A DNA stretch of 64,000 nt from Nostoc sp. MS1. Lineage in GTDB: Bacteria > Cyanobacteriota > Cyanobacteriia > Cyanobacteriales > Nostocaceae. Made by a program: the position numbers and the translations under genes. The stretch lies in the NCBI RefSeq assembly GCF_019976755.1, contig NZ_AP023442.1:62001-126000 (forward strand). The letters run 5' to 3'. The first letter of the stretch is position 1. Each line of letters starts with the position of its first letter. Positions 17,359 to 26,531 of the stretch are shown piece after piece. The notes beneath the pieces are model-generated. The model had not been told where the DNA came from. It saw only the letters and a list, made by a program, of their open reading frames with translations, and made no database searches.

Positions 17359-18116
17359 GATGCCTCCTGACAAGAAAGTAAACTGCATAGATAATCAATG
17401 CGTTTCCAAGCAACGGCGGCCTGTCGCGGAGAGCAACTCAATCCGTAAGCGCGACGGGCATCATAATTACCAGGGATGTTTTTAGCTACTCCAATGGGAA
17501 TCCGAGAAGCCACCTTAGAAATTCCGGGTTCAAAGCTTCGGATTTCATGAGAGAGCCGCACTTGCGTAATGTGATTTCCAATTTGGTTTGTCCAGGGGGT
17601 CGGCTGTTGACTGTTGAATAAGCCATTGGGGTAGGCAATGATGAAGATTCGTTTCCTTTCGTGCGGCAAGCCGACTTGTTGTGCAGAGATACAGTTCCAT
17701 TCGCCCATGTACCCGATGCTGTCAAGGTCACAGATGATTTGGTCAAGTCCGCGATGGAGTAAACCTGTGGGGTTCTCGATGAGAGCGAAGGCCGGTCTGT
17801 CGGATTCAATGATGCGGAACTGTTCAGCCCAGAGTGCGGATCTGGGGTCAGTGAGTCCTTGACGGTTGCCTGCATTGCTTGTACCCTGGCAAGGCAGACC
17901 TCCTGCCACGATGTCGAATTGTCCTCTATGGCAGTGGTAGGTGGTAATGTCTGAGTGAATTGGGGTTTGGGGCTGTTCATGGCGAAGTTGTGATTGAGAG
18001 TAGGGTGAGATTTCGACAAATTGTTTGACTTGGAATTTATGAGACAGACCCGCCTCCGCGATACCGTGATGGCAAAGTCCGCCGATACCGGAGAACAAGG
18101 AGAGGACGGATTTCAT
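17355..18116 (-). CDS. DNA (cytosine-5) methyltransferase
   Basis: The 253-residue protein has the main C5-methyltransferase motifs: I (LSLFSGIGG, residues 5-13), IV with the catalytic proline-cysteine (GGLPCQG, PC at 75-76), VI (ENP, 114-116, where ENV is usual), and VIII (QVGLPHERKR, 147-156). The region after motif VIII that holds the target-recognition domain is short, and motif X is weak, so the enzyme is at the small end of the family. No matching restriction enzyme is adjacent. It is coupled to the DUF1392 gene downstream, consistent with an orphan, phage-type methyltransferase that protects or marks the element. Confidence 0.88.
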   Translation of the reverse strand: MKSVLSLFSGIGGLCHHGIAEAGLSHKFQVKQFVEISPYSQSQLRHEQPQTPIHSDITTYHCHRGQFDIVAGGLPCQGTSNAGNRQGLTDPRSALWAEQFRIIESDRPAFALIENPTGLLHRGLDQIICDLDSIGYMGEWNCISAQQVGLPHERKRIFIIAYPNGLFNSQQPTPWTNQIGNHITQVRLSHEIRSFEPGISKVASRIPIGVAKNIPGNYDARRAYGLSCSPRQAAVAWKRIDYLCSLLSCQEAS

Positions 18117-18195
18117 GCAACTGTCTCCAAGCCGTATTCAGATAAATCAACTTCGACATTAAACTTGATGATTGTTGTAGTCATGATGAAAATTC

Positions 18196-19020
18196 CTAAT
18201 TGTGATAAAGCTGTGGCAATAATGAAAGCTGTACAGGAGAATTAATGACTGAGGCGCGATAGTTCAAAGCATGATTCCAATCATTGGCATATTGATACTT
18301 AGTTTGCTTGCGTGGTTTACCATAACTGCCCAACGAACCAGCTTGAGAATCAACAGAGTAAAAACAACCGCGAATCGCCCCATCTTGCAAAGCTGTACGT
18401 TTGACACCGAAGCCATGCCAGCGAAAACCTGTTGGTAGTTGGTTGAGGATGGCCCAAATTGAGCCAGGATTCGCATTACGTTTGCAGACAGAGCCGATAC
18501 CTATCCAATCACCAGGGAGGAGGCGAGAGCCATAATTATCGAAGTGCCGCAAATAATCGTCCGGCTCGTATCCTTGTAGTACGGGCATGATGTATGGTGG
18601 TGCTTCTCCAGTATCCTGAGCTAACCTATCCAACTCTTCAACCAAGCGATCGCGGCGATGTAAGGTCAAACGTTGATGAGTTAGAATATCTAACCCTGTG
18701 ATAGAAAGAATATATTCCTCGCACATATAATCCTGAACGACGACAGCCACAAGATTGCAGCAGTTTTTGAATCTCCAGATGACTTGAGCGTAAGTCCTGG
18801 TGGGTAAATGATTTTTGTAGCCGTAGAGTCTGGAGATCCGGCTGAACGCGCCACTATCGAAAATCATGGGGTGATTGCCACCATTAAAAGGCTGTTTGCG
18901 GCAGGTATATTTGTTGCCTCTTTTTTTGAAGAAACCATTTATACTGAGCATCACAGGGCAGTCTAGTGATGCAATCTTTTCAGGGAAGTTACAACCAAGG
19001 AAGTATAGGGGTTCGTTCAT
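18196..19020 (-). CDS. DpdA-like transglycosylase (7-deazaguanine DNA modification family)
   Basis: ATG 19020 is preferred (274 residues) because conservation begins there. Motifs match phage and bacterial DpdA, the tRNA-guanine-transglycosylase-fold enzymes that exchange guanine in DNA for a 7-deazaguanine: MIFDSGAFS (53-60), VVQDYMCEEYIL (95-104), YIMPVLQGYEPDDYLRHF (143-160), WIGIGSVCKRN (172-182) and WHGFGVKRTAL (201-211). The substrate base would come from preQ0/queuosine precursor genes elsewhere. A second transglycosylase-fold gene lies at 20058. Activity on DNA is inferred from family resemblance. Confidence 0.78.
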   Translation of the reverse strand: MNEPLYFLGCNFPEKIASLDCPVMLSINGFFKKRGNKYTCRKQPFNGGNHPMIFDSGAFSRISRLYGYKNHLPTRTYAQVIWRFKNCCNLVAVVVQDYMCEEYILSITGLDILTHQRLTLHRRDRLVEELDRLAQDTGEAPPYIMPVLQGYEPDDYLRHFDNYGSRLLPGDWIGIGSVCKRNANPGSIWAILNQLPTGFRWHGFGVKRTALQDGAIRGCFYSVDSQAGSLGSYGKPRKQTKYQYANDWNHALNYRASVINSPVQLSLLPQLYHN

Positions 19021-19024
19021 ATGG

Positions 19025-19426
19025 TTAAAACTCCAACAGTTGAATATATGCGTCGAGAGCAGCAATAGCCGGATGTGGTTGCGGTTGTGACCGTAGACCG
19101 TTGCATATAGTAGCGTAGGCGTAGCCCGTCGAAGACATCGCTCCAGAGTCAACAAAAGTAAACCCGATGTTTTCACGTCGAATAGCGCAGTGGTGCATAA
19201 CAGTTAGCAGCACAAAATTTAGTTGTACTAGTGCTGTGCTTTGGTCGTTAGCCAAGCGCCAAGCAATGTTATCTGAAGTCACTAAACGCCAAGCATTATC
19301 TGAATTACGCTTTTCTACGCTTGGTAAAATTCGTACTTTGAACTTGTGGTTGTGATCTGCGGTTACACATTCGTCAGGTGCAAGAGTAGACCATTTGGAA
19401 AGTAATTGTTGATAGTTAAAATTCAT
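19025..19426 (-). CDS. Hypothetical protein with dispersed-repeat insertion
   Basis: The 133-residue product has no domain I recognise. It lies 4 bases from the DpdA-like gene and 3 bases from the next gene upstream, so it belongs to the operon. Residues DSGAMSSTGYAYAT match the translation of a Nostoc small dispersed repeat at 19113-19141, which seems to have been inserted in frame. The conserved part is probably the first 90 residues (WRLVTSDNIAWRLANDQSTA). Confidence 0.5.
   Translation of the reverse strand: MNFNYQQLLSKWSTLAPDECVTADHNHKFKVRILPSVEKRNSDNAWRLVTSDNIAWRLANDQSTALVQLNFVLLTVMHHCAIRRENIGFTFVDSGAMSSTGYAYATICNGLRSQPQPHPAIAALDAYIQLLEF
19113..19141. repeat. Small dispersed repeat (GCGTAGGCGTAGCCCGTC type)
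   Basis: A GC-rich sequence of the GGCGTAGCCCGTC...GACATCGC type common in Nostoc. It resembles 61681-61710 read on the opposite strand and 26738-26770. Confidence 0.65.
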
Positions 19427-19429
19427 CAG

Positions 19430-19903
19430 TTAGTAGTTAATTTTTGATAAAGGGTCAATTAATAAAATCCTTTGAACAGGACGATGTAGATATGTCCAAA
19501 CTTCGCGTTTAGCCAATTGTCCGTTGCTATGTTTTTTGTACCTGAGCATTCTTACCTTGATTGGATATTCACGATAAAAAGAAAAGATGCGATAAATATT
19601 AGTACCGTATTTAATTAAGGTATTGGGATAAAGTTTCTGCCCATGCTCCATTTCAAAGATTACGGAGTAAAAAGCGTTAACCAAATCGCTATATTCATAA
19701 ACGGCTTTATTACTCTCTAAACTACCAAATATATTGAGCAACTCTTCTCTCAACCAGTCAGCATCAGGATTAGAGAACTGCTGTCCACAACTGTAACTCC
19801 GATGAGCTTCTTGCATATGTCGGTGGCATTTGTCTCTTAGTTCATAAAATGTTAGGAATAGTTCATCTGATTTCGTTTCTAAGGCATTCTCAACTATTGC
19901 CAT
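19430..19903 (-). CDS. Hypothetical protein
   Basis: The 157-residue product is helical and aromatic-rich (FYSVIFEMEHGQKLYPNTLI, TNIYRIFSFYREYP) and ends with a basic region. I do not recognise it. It is 3 bases upstream of the 19025-19426 gene and probably co-transcribed with it. Confidence 0.5.
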   Translation of the reverse strand: MAIVENALETKSDELFLTFYELRDKCHRHMQEAHRSYSCGQQFSNPDADWLREELLNIFGSLESNKAVYEYSDLVNAFYSVIFEMEHGQKLYPNTLIKYGTNIYRIFSFYREYPIKVRMLRYKKHSNGQLAKREVWTYLHRPVQRILLIDPLSKINY

Positions 19904-20057
19904 AAAATTATTCGTTGTAACTAGAAATCTTGAGTTTGTAAAATCTTCTGTTTAAGTTTCTAACTTTAATTAATGAGAATATTTTACAGTTATTACTAAG
20001 TAGATACAATTGCTTTATCTAATTCTAGAGTTAGAAATAACTATAGAATAATCAATA

Positions 20058-20993
20058 CTATTTATGTTGGTTGATAAAGTCACCTAAACTAATTGTTGAA
20101 AAAATAATTCCTGAAGCTGATAAGGGTAGAGTCTTTCCTGTAGCTGCTGCCAAATTACATAAAGCTAAGTGCAATCTATCTGTAACTGTTGGTTCTTTAA
20201 TTTGAAAATCAGGGTTAGACCACAACTTTCCACTTGCTGCGTATTTGATATAAGAACTACTATCTACTGAATCAACTCCCACAGCATAAAGTTTTTGGAT
20301 GATATCAGGAGAACCTAATCCAAAAATATGCAAAGGTAAATCTCCAATTTCGTTCCTTACAGTTTCAACGATAGACAATACTAAATCTATATCATGAACT
20401 CGCGGAACTAACCCACCAATAGCAATCCCATCAAAGCCACAATTGGCATATTCTTTAGCGCAATGTGCGGCTGATTGAGAGTCCCAAGCTTGTACACAAG
20501 CGTATAAAGGTAAGTCGCGTCTACGTCGGTTATTTAATGCCCAATGTGCATTTGCAATTGTTAGATTTTGGCGTTCTTTCGCCTGGGGTAAATCCATGTT
20601 TGGTGGAATCGGAAAGTCTAGCGTAAAGGCTACATCAGCAACCTGAGATTGTAGTTCTAGAACATCTTTAGGGTGAATAATTTCAGTTTCACCATCTTTG
20701 TTAATTTCAATAATTCCCAACTTGTTCTTACTACGAATATTTACGCCTTCAAAAAGTGAAATAAATCCGCCACTGTCAACGAATAAAGGTAATCGTGGCT
20801 TTTGTTCTGGTGACATTTTCTTAGCGTAATAGTAGCTAACCATGACAGCCGGAGCTAATCGGCACAAGTAAGGGCGTACCAAATTATCTAGAGGATACTT
20901 TTCACCAAATGTAGTCACGGGAATATATGCAGGGAATGAAATTTGTCCACTGCGGGTTGTGAGCATTTTGGGGGAATTGTTTGATTGAGACAT
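20058..20993 (-). CDS. Transglycosylase-fold protein (TGT/DpdA superfamily), second copy
   Basis: The 311-residue protein has the TIM-barrel landmarks of guanine transglycosylases: an opening IPVTTFGEKYPL, FVDSGGF (71-77) matching the catalytic DSGGF loop, HPKDVLELQSQVADVAFTLD (107-126), YACVQAW, GFDGIAIGG (186-194) and VDSVDSSSY (240-248), where the nucleophilic aspartate is expected. The cysteine/histidine zinc site of tRNA-acting TGT is not visible. That and the neighbouring DpdA-like gene favour a role in DNA or small-substrate modification rather than tRNA, by inference. It lies upstream of the hypothetical 19430-19903 gene on the same strand. Confidence 0.75.
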   Translation of the reverse strand: MSQSNNSPKMLTTRSGQISFPAYIPVTTFGEKYPLDNLVRPYLCRLAPAVMVSYYYAKKMSPEQKPRLPLFVDSGGFISLFEGVNIRSKNKLGIIEINKDGETEIIHPKDVLELQSQVADVAFTLDFPIPPNMDLPQAKERQNLTIANAHWALNNRRRRDLPLYACVQAWDSQSAAHCAKEYANCGFDGIAIGGLVPRVHDIDLVLSIVETVRNEIGDLPLHIFGLGSPDIIQKLYAVGVDSVDSSSYIKYAASGKLWSNPDFQIKEPTVTDRLHLALCNLAAATGKTLPLSASGIIFSTISLGDFINQHK

Positions 20994-21126
20994 AACTTAA
21001 AACTCAGTTTCTTGTGATTGTTGGTGGGTTAAGAAAGGAGCTAGGAGCAAAAACGTAGGCGATCGCTCTTTAGTAAACATTGCTCTTATTGGTAGGGAGG
21101 GCATATTGCCCTTCCCAAAGCAATCT

Positions 21127-22488
21127 TCAGAAGCTTCGACCGCGAGATAAGTTTTTGAACTTAGTAAACTGATGATCCAGGAGAAGTTTTGCAGTACCAG
21201 TTGGGCCATTCCTCTGCTTGCGGATGATTAATTCAGCGATGCCACGGTCAGGAGTATCAGGGTTATAGATTTCATCGCGGTAAAGCATGATGACCACATC
21301 GCTGTCTTGTTCAACTTGCCCACTGGAGCGCAAATCACTGAGTATGGGGCGCTTGTCGTTGCGATTCTCAACATCCCGGCTCAACTGAGACAGAGCTAAG
21401 ACTGGGACATCCAAATCTTTGGCGATACGTTTGAGTCCTCGGCTGATTTGGGCCACACGTTCAGTCATATTGACTCTGGCATCCAAACCCTCAGCCATCA
21501 GCTGTAAGTAATCGACAATCACCAGCCCAACATCACCGTAGGCAGAACTGGCACGGCGAATTTGACTACGAATATCGCCCAGAGTGGGACAAGAATTGTC
21601 GTTGATGAAAATGGGTAAATCGCTTAAGTGATAAATCGTTTCGCTTAAAGGTTGCCACTGGTTATCAGAAAGTCGTCCACTGTCAAGGAAACTGTTTTCA
21701 ATGCCAGATTCACTGGAGAGAAAACGCTGCACATACTCGTCAGTTGTCATTTCCACGCTGTAAATAGCGACAAGCTTGCGGCTGTTTCGGGCGATATTGA
21801 GCGCAATATTACCAGCTAGAGCCGATTTGCCGACAGAAGGACGAGCAGCCAAAACGTACAAGCGCCCTTTCCTGAGTCCGCCACCGAGCAAAGTGTCGAG
21901 GTCATAAAATTCAGTGAGCAGCGCTGGGGAAACTGTACCCTGGTGACGGGCTTCAATCTCGTTGAAGGCATTAGCCAAAGAATCAGAAATGTGAACTAAG
22001 TCAGCTTCGGAATTTTCTGATGTGATGCCATAGACTTTTTGTTCAGCCTGGTCAAGAACTATGGGTAAGTCAGTCTCGGTTTGATAGCCAAGGTGAACAA
22101 TTTCATTCCCGGCTTTGATCAGCTGTCGCCGTTGGTATTTCTCCATAACCAAATCGGCTAACGCATCGATGTTGATGGCTGACACAGTGCGGTCAACTAG
22201 AGTAGCCAACTTGTTGCGCCCACCAATGCGAAACAGTAAGCCGTTGTCAGCTAACCAGTTGCTGACCGAAAGTAAATCTGTTGGTTTGCCTTGTCCGTAG
22301 AGTCGGTGTGCGGCTTGGTAAATATCTTTGTGAGCCGCTACGTAAAAAGCTTCCGGGATTAGGCGATCGCCTATTCTACTCATAGCCTCTGGATCAAGCA
22401 TGATACCGCCGAGTATTGCTTCTTCAGCTTCAATGCTTTGCGGAGGTAAACGGTCATTACCGGGAGTGAAATCTAAATCTTGCGTCAT
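21127..22488 (-). CDS. dnaB: Replicative DNA helicase DnaB
   Basis: ATG 22488 follows AAGAGAAAAACT and gives 453 residues, the usual DnaB length. The N-terminal domain begins LPPQSIEAEEAILGGIMLDP. The RecA-like C-terminal domain has Walker A ARPSVGKSALAGN, the Walker B region VGLVIVDYLQLM, and the GIAELIIRKQRNGPTG tail motif. It unwinds DNA at replication forks. Here it follows a replication-type gene that is now split by an IS, so the pair looks like a phage or plasmid replication module. The longer frame upstream to 22605 lies largely inside the preceding gene and is not used. Confidence 0.93.
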   Translation of the reverse strand: MTQDLDFTPGNDRLPPQSIEAEEAILGGIMLDPEAMSRIGDRLIPEAFYVAAHKDIYQAAHRLYGQGKPTDLLSVSNWLADNGLLFRIGGRNKLATLVDRTVSAINIDALADLVMEKYQRRQLIKAGNEIVHLGYQTETDLPIVLDQAEQKVYGITSENSEADLVHISDSLANAFNEIEARHQGTVSPALLTEFYDLDTLLGGGLRKGRLYVLAARPSVGKSALAGNIALNIARNSRKLVAIYSVEMTTDEYVQRFLSSESGIENSFLDSGRLSDNQWQPLSETIYHLSDLPIFINDNSCPTLGDIRSQIRRASSAYGDVGLVIVDYLQLMAEGLDARVNMTERVAQISRGLKRIAKDLDVPVLALSQLSRDVENRNDKRPILSDLRSSGQVEQDSDVVIMLYRDEIYNPDTPDRGIAELIIRKQRNGPTGTAKLLLDHQFTKFKNLSRGRSF

Positions 22489-22576
22489 AGTTTTTCTCTT
22501 GAAAAATTTAGGATTGAGGGTGAATGAAGTAGGGCATAGGTGGTTGAGAGATTTTTCTTCTGTACCTGGGGTTTTT

Positions 22577-23707
22577 TCAAGCCACTTGTTGATGCAAATA
22601 GGCATACATTTTGGGATGATGCGTTTCTAACCAGTTCAACCAGTTAGTCGTTGCGCCTGTGTGTTGTTGGTCATATCGGGTAGTGAATTGTGCGATCGCA
22701 TCTTCTTGTCCAACTCGATCTACAAGGTCTAGTAGTTCGTTAAATGTGCCTTTGTGCCAGTCAAGGGAGCGAGAGGAGTAATAGCCAATTGGTTCATCGT
22801 TAGCTTTGGAGTTAGGGTTTGCACTGTTTTGAGACTTCACAACTTGTGACCAATAGCCCAGCAGTTGCTCTAAACCGACCTTGCTGTTTTCACACAAACC
22901 GATGGATTTGAGGACGGTGGGTATTTTCTGCTGCCAATTGGTCTTGTCCCACTCGGCTCTTTCTTTGGCAATTAACTCAACTAAACGGCGATCGCAAGTT
23001 TGATAAACCTTGTCTCTGGTGAGGGTACGCCAAGGAAAACGCCAAGAACGCAATCTGATTTCGTTCTTGTAAACGGCGGGTAATGACTCAGATGCCATAA
23101 TGCCAGGGTCAAGCAAGACTTGGTTAAGTAAATCCTCAACCGACTGAAATTTCTTTTGGGGTTGTTTATTCGATTGTTCAGCTTTATCGAACGATGCCAC
23201 CGGAATGTTTGACCCGGATGAGGGATTTTCGGTTTGAGGCAAAGACTCGGATTTGTTTAACAACGAAGTGAAAAATTTAGGGGTGGGTTTTTCTTGGTTT
23301 TGTGGTGAAGTTAATTCAGATTTTTCTTCACATACACATTCTTGGGTGGGGGGTGCGCTCCTGTCAGGGGGCGCATTGAGTGTAGTAATCTCTGAAGTAT
23401 TCTTTGTATATATAGATGTATTGCCCACATGGGGCATTACTGTATGTCCAGATGGGGCATTACTGCTTGTCCAAATGGGGCATTGTGTATTGTCCTTTTC
23501 GGGCAATATATATTGCTCTGTTGAGGCATTACATATTGCACTATTGGGGCTGTCTATATTGTCCTTTTCGGGCATTATGCGCTTAGTTGGAAGAGACGCA
23601 CTATCATCTTTTTTAGATTTACGAGTCCAAGCTTTGGTAATTTCTTCAATTGGTAGCTCAAGATTGTTCATAAAGGCTAACCAACGCTGATTTAAAGCGT
23701 CTTTATC
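22577..23707 (-). pseudogene. 3' part of a replication-type protein gene split by an IS
   Basis: The frame enters from the target duplication at 23700-23707 and continues for about 375 codons. Without the IS it joins in frame with 25385-25680 (…EFWLDKD, then ALNQRWLAFMNNLELP). The middle is low-complexity, with several copies of a CPI/APSGHT-like pattern from short repeats around 23400-23570, and the C-terminal 150 residues (KNEIRLRSWRFPWRTLTRDK, TTNWLNWLETHHPKMYAYLH) are conserved in style. An internal ATG at 23671 could still give a truncated protein. It likely served replication initiation or helicase loading for the adjacent DnaB, by inference. Confidence 0.7.
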
Positions 23708-25384
23708 CTAGTGTGGTAAAACTTACTAGAGAAGACGACTCTCTAAATTAGCCAAGTAACCCTTGGGGTCTCGGCGAAATCGATACTGTTCAATTCTGGC
23801 TTTGTGGTGTTTTTGCAATTGAGAGCGTAATTCGAGCCAAGTAACGATATCAACTTGTGCTAAATCAGATGCGGTAAAAGAACGAAGTTTAGTAGCAATG
23901 GCACAAGCAAGTTTGACAGAGCCACGAATAACAAGGGATGAGGGAGCAACCTTACGACCAGTACAACGACGTTGATGATGACGTAGCATACCAAAAGCGT
24001 GTTCTAAGTCATTATTAGTTCTAGGAAAATCTTCAATTTCGTAACAATGAAAAAGTCCAGACCAGTAGTTATTGGTGGTTTTTATAAAGTTATCGATTGC
24101 GGTGTTCAATGTGCCAGCTTTCTGCTTTTGTTGGGACATTTGAGTTAACAGTTGCTGATAACTTTGTTTGACACCAGCAGCATCAAGACCTATTTTATTA
24201 TTGAGAATATTACTAGCTTTATCAACCCACCCATATGCAACCCTCACAGGTGAAAATAAAGATGCAGTCGCAGATAATCCCTTAGCTAGAAGGTGTTTTA
24301 GATTGACTAAAGGTGGTGGTAAAGCACTTCTTTTTTCCATCCGTTCTAAGCTTTGTTCTATCAAAGTCAAATTTTCTTGTAACTTTAACCCTGATGCTTC
24401 TAAGGGTGGATGACCATCATTGGTTATAGAACTACGGACTGCCGAGCAATAATCTTCAATAATAGTCACCAAATCCTGATCTTCATTGGTAACACTACGT
24501 TCAATTTCTCGTAATCCTCTAACTTTTTTTTTTCAATTCCTTTTTTGCATGTCTATCCGCCTCATATATGGGTTTAATAGCTTCTTTCAGGTAATGGTAA
24601 TGACATAAACCATGAGCAATACTAGGTAATGCTAACCCAACAGCTTTGCGAATTGATTGTTGCCCATCACTAACAACTCCATCAATTGGTACATTTAGGC
24701 TATTAGTTACTTCTAGTAATAGCGTCACTAAATCTTCATTTCTTGATGATAATAAGGTTTTAGCAAGTAAGATTTCTCCAGATAAGCAATCTCGAATTAC
24801 CCATAATACCTCATGTCCAATTTCTGGCTGCATCCCGTCGATCGCTAATATTACCCGTCCTTGATTAGCCATTATGGCTTTTAACCTAGTGTGGTCTTTT
24901 AACCATAAAGAAAGTAACTCGTCATATCTGTCAATTAAGTGCGTGACCGTTCGTTGACTTATACATATACCTTTTAATTCAAGGTGAGCGTGTATTTGGG
25001 GAACGCTTCTATGTTCCTGATAGCGTAATGCTCCTATATAAGCAATCACATCCAAACCAAATTCGTTTTGTGGTAGAGCTAAAGAACCTTCTTGCTCTGG
25101 TCGATACACTTTTTTGTACAAGAAACATGACTTATTTTGACATCGACGAATTTTTAGCTGTAATTCTACTACCCCATTTAACGTTCTTATATGTCGAGGA
25201 TTATTGTATTCATTCCACATTGCTTGACCGCACGATGGGCATTTTTTTTGAATACAATCGAGTACTTTAAACGATGTTGCCTCTGGTTTTAGACTTTTTC
25301 TTGCCAAGTTTTTGCGCCATTATTTCGCTACAAGGTCAAGATTACAGCATTTCCGCTCTTCTCTAGTAAGTTTTACCACGCTAG
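23708..25384 (-). mobile_element. 1,677-bp insertion sequence, copy 1
   Basis: The ends are 28-bp inverted repeats (CTAGYGTGGTAAAACTTACT and 8 more bases) with one mismatch, and the flanks carry the 8-bp direct duplication TCTTTATC at 23700-23707 and 25385-25392. The length is identical to copy 2 (57694-59370), and the encoded proteins are the same. The intact duplication indicates a recent insertion. It interrupts a replication-type gene just upstream of dnaB and may affect expression of the cluster. I cannot assign an IS family with confidence. Confidence 0.93.
23726..25307 (-). CDS. IS transposase with A10 frameshift, copy 1
   Basis: Two frames, 25307-24519 (262 codons) and 24472-23726 plus its upstream extension, join at a run of ten A residues near 24530. 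Slippage there would make one transposase of about 520 residues. The first part has a zinc-finger-like CPSCGQ...CQNKSCFL and aspartate motifs VILAIDGMQPEIGHEV and DGVVSDGQQS; the second carries NNDLEHAFGMLRHHQRR, the likely catalytic glutamate. Copy 2 has the same A10 run, so the shift is probably programmed rather than damage. Confidence 0.85.
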
Positions 25385-25680
25385 TCTTTATCTAACCAAA
25401 ACTCAACACGTCTGGGACAGCCGACGAATTTTTCTTTAAGTAAACCCCTGGCTTTTAAAGACTTTCGGGCTGTTTCTTGTTCTTTTCTTGTAAGACCAGT
25501 TTCTTGCTCAATCTCAGCTTGAGATTTATAAATCCAGCCTTCAGGATTTTTTTGTTTACCTAGCCAGTAATACATTTGGCATAAAAATAAATTAGGTAAA
25601 ACGCCACCAGTAACATCAACTAATCTTGGATAGTAAGCAACAGCATTACCAAGGTCTACCAAAAAATCAGATAGTTTCAT
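25385..25680 (-). pseudogene. 5' part of the IS-split replication-type gene
   Basis: The first 98 codons (MKLSDFLVDLGNAVAYYPRL, NLFLCQMYYWLGKQKNPEGW, IYKSQAEIEQETGLTRKEQE) form a winged-helix-type domain seen in phage and plasmid replication proteins. The frame ends at a TAG supplied by the IS end. The intact gene would have been about 470 codons. The region just upstream carries the direct repeats at 25694 and 25769. Confidence 0.75.
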
Positions 25681-25909
25681 AAAATCCCCCTACCCATAAA
25701 CCCGGATTTAATCAGCCCAATTATTGTTTGTCAAAACTGCTCTTATTTGGGTATAGTGGTATCGATAACCATAAACCCGTGTATCAAAAGTCTTCATTCC
25801 TCCGGCTGCTCTAACAGTCTGGGGAATTTGTTTTTAAGGATTAATAAAGTAAGAAAACTCCTTAATCCATAAATTTTGAGAAATAATTTAATTTCTCCGT
25901 TTAAAATAT
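25681..25909. promoter_or_regulatory. Short region with 11-bp direct repeats
   Basis: CCATAAACCCG occurs at 25694-25704 and 25769-25779, 75 bases apart, in the only sizeable gap before the replication-type gene. They could be binding sites for a regulator or replication protein. No iteron array is visible beyond these two. Confidence 0.35.
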
Positions 25910-26512
25910 TCATTTAGTCCTCCCAACGTGTGGACGAAATGTCAGATTAATTCGCGTAGTCACAAATTTGTTAGTTTTCGGAACTTGATGCAGATGAGTA
26001 GTTTGGCAACCCGGTAGCATCACCAACAAACTCCCGTGTTCCAACCAGAAATCGGTAGGCTTACCACCGATAGGCTTAATTTGGAATTTGCGTACTGCGC
26101 CAAGGCTCACTGAAGCGATCGCCGGCTCAACACCCATAGACGACTCCTTGTCCGAGTGCCAGCCTATCGAATCTTGTCCACTCCTGTACTGATTGCCGAT
26201 GACGATACGAAAGCTGTAACCAGTAAATGCAGTAATAGAGTCACGCAACTTAGACAGAGCGTCTGTCCAAGCTAGGGGTTTGAGCAGTACGCTATTAGAG
26301 TAGAGGTAATCACACCCCTCATCCCCGTAGATGCACTCCAGCCGGGGGACAGGCATTGTTTTACCCAGCATCCTTATCTGATTTTGTTGCCATTGCAATT
26401 GTTGGCAATGCTGATAGAGTTCGTCAGCTTCTTGCTTACTTAAGAAATCGAGGTGATAACTGACGGGTAAAACTGCTGTGGTTGGTTCATCAAATAGTTG
26501 CAACTGTTTCAT
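25910..26512 (-). CDS. AlkB-like 2-oxoglutarate/Fe(II) dioxygenase
   Basis: The 200-residue protein shows the double-stranded beta-helix iron site: HSD at residues 119-121 (SIGWHSDKE) and the distal histidine at about 175 (TTHLHQVPK), with the 2-oxoglutarate-binding RINLTFR arginines at 187 and 193. AlkB enzymes remove alkyl groups from DNA or RNA bases. In this neighbourhood, with two methyltransferases and two transglycosylase-fold proteins, it might act in DNA repair or modification of the element's own DNA. It lies 19 bases from the MT-A70 gene and is likely co-transcribed. Confidence 0.87.
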   Translation of the reverse strand: MKQLQLFDEPTTAVLPVSYHLDFLSKQEADELYQHCQQLQWQQNQIRMLGKTMPVPRLECIYGDEGCDYLYSNSVLLKPLAWTDALSKLRDSITAFTGYSFRIVIGNQYRSGQDSIGWHSDKESSMGVEPAIASVSLGAVRKFQIKPIGGKPTDFWLEHGSLLVMLPGCQTTHLHQVPKTNKFVTTRINLTFRPHVGRTK

Positions 26513-26531
26513 AACATTACCTCACTACCTG

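Noticed and set aside
17486..18019. A long minus-strand frame inside the cytosine methyltransferase gene
   Set aside because: The other frame holds all methyltransferase motifs; this one is a shadow with serine-rich meaningless text.
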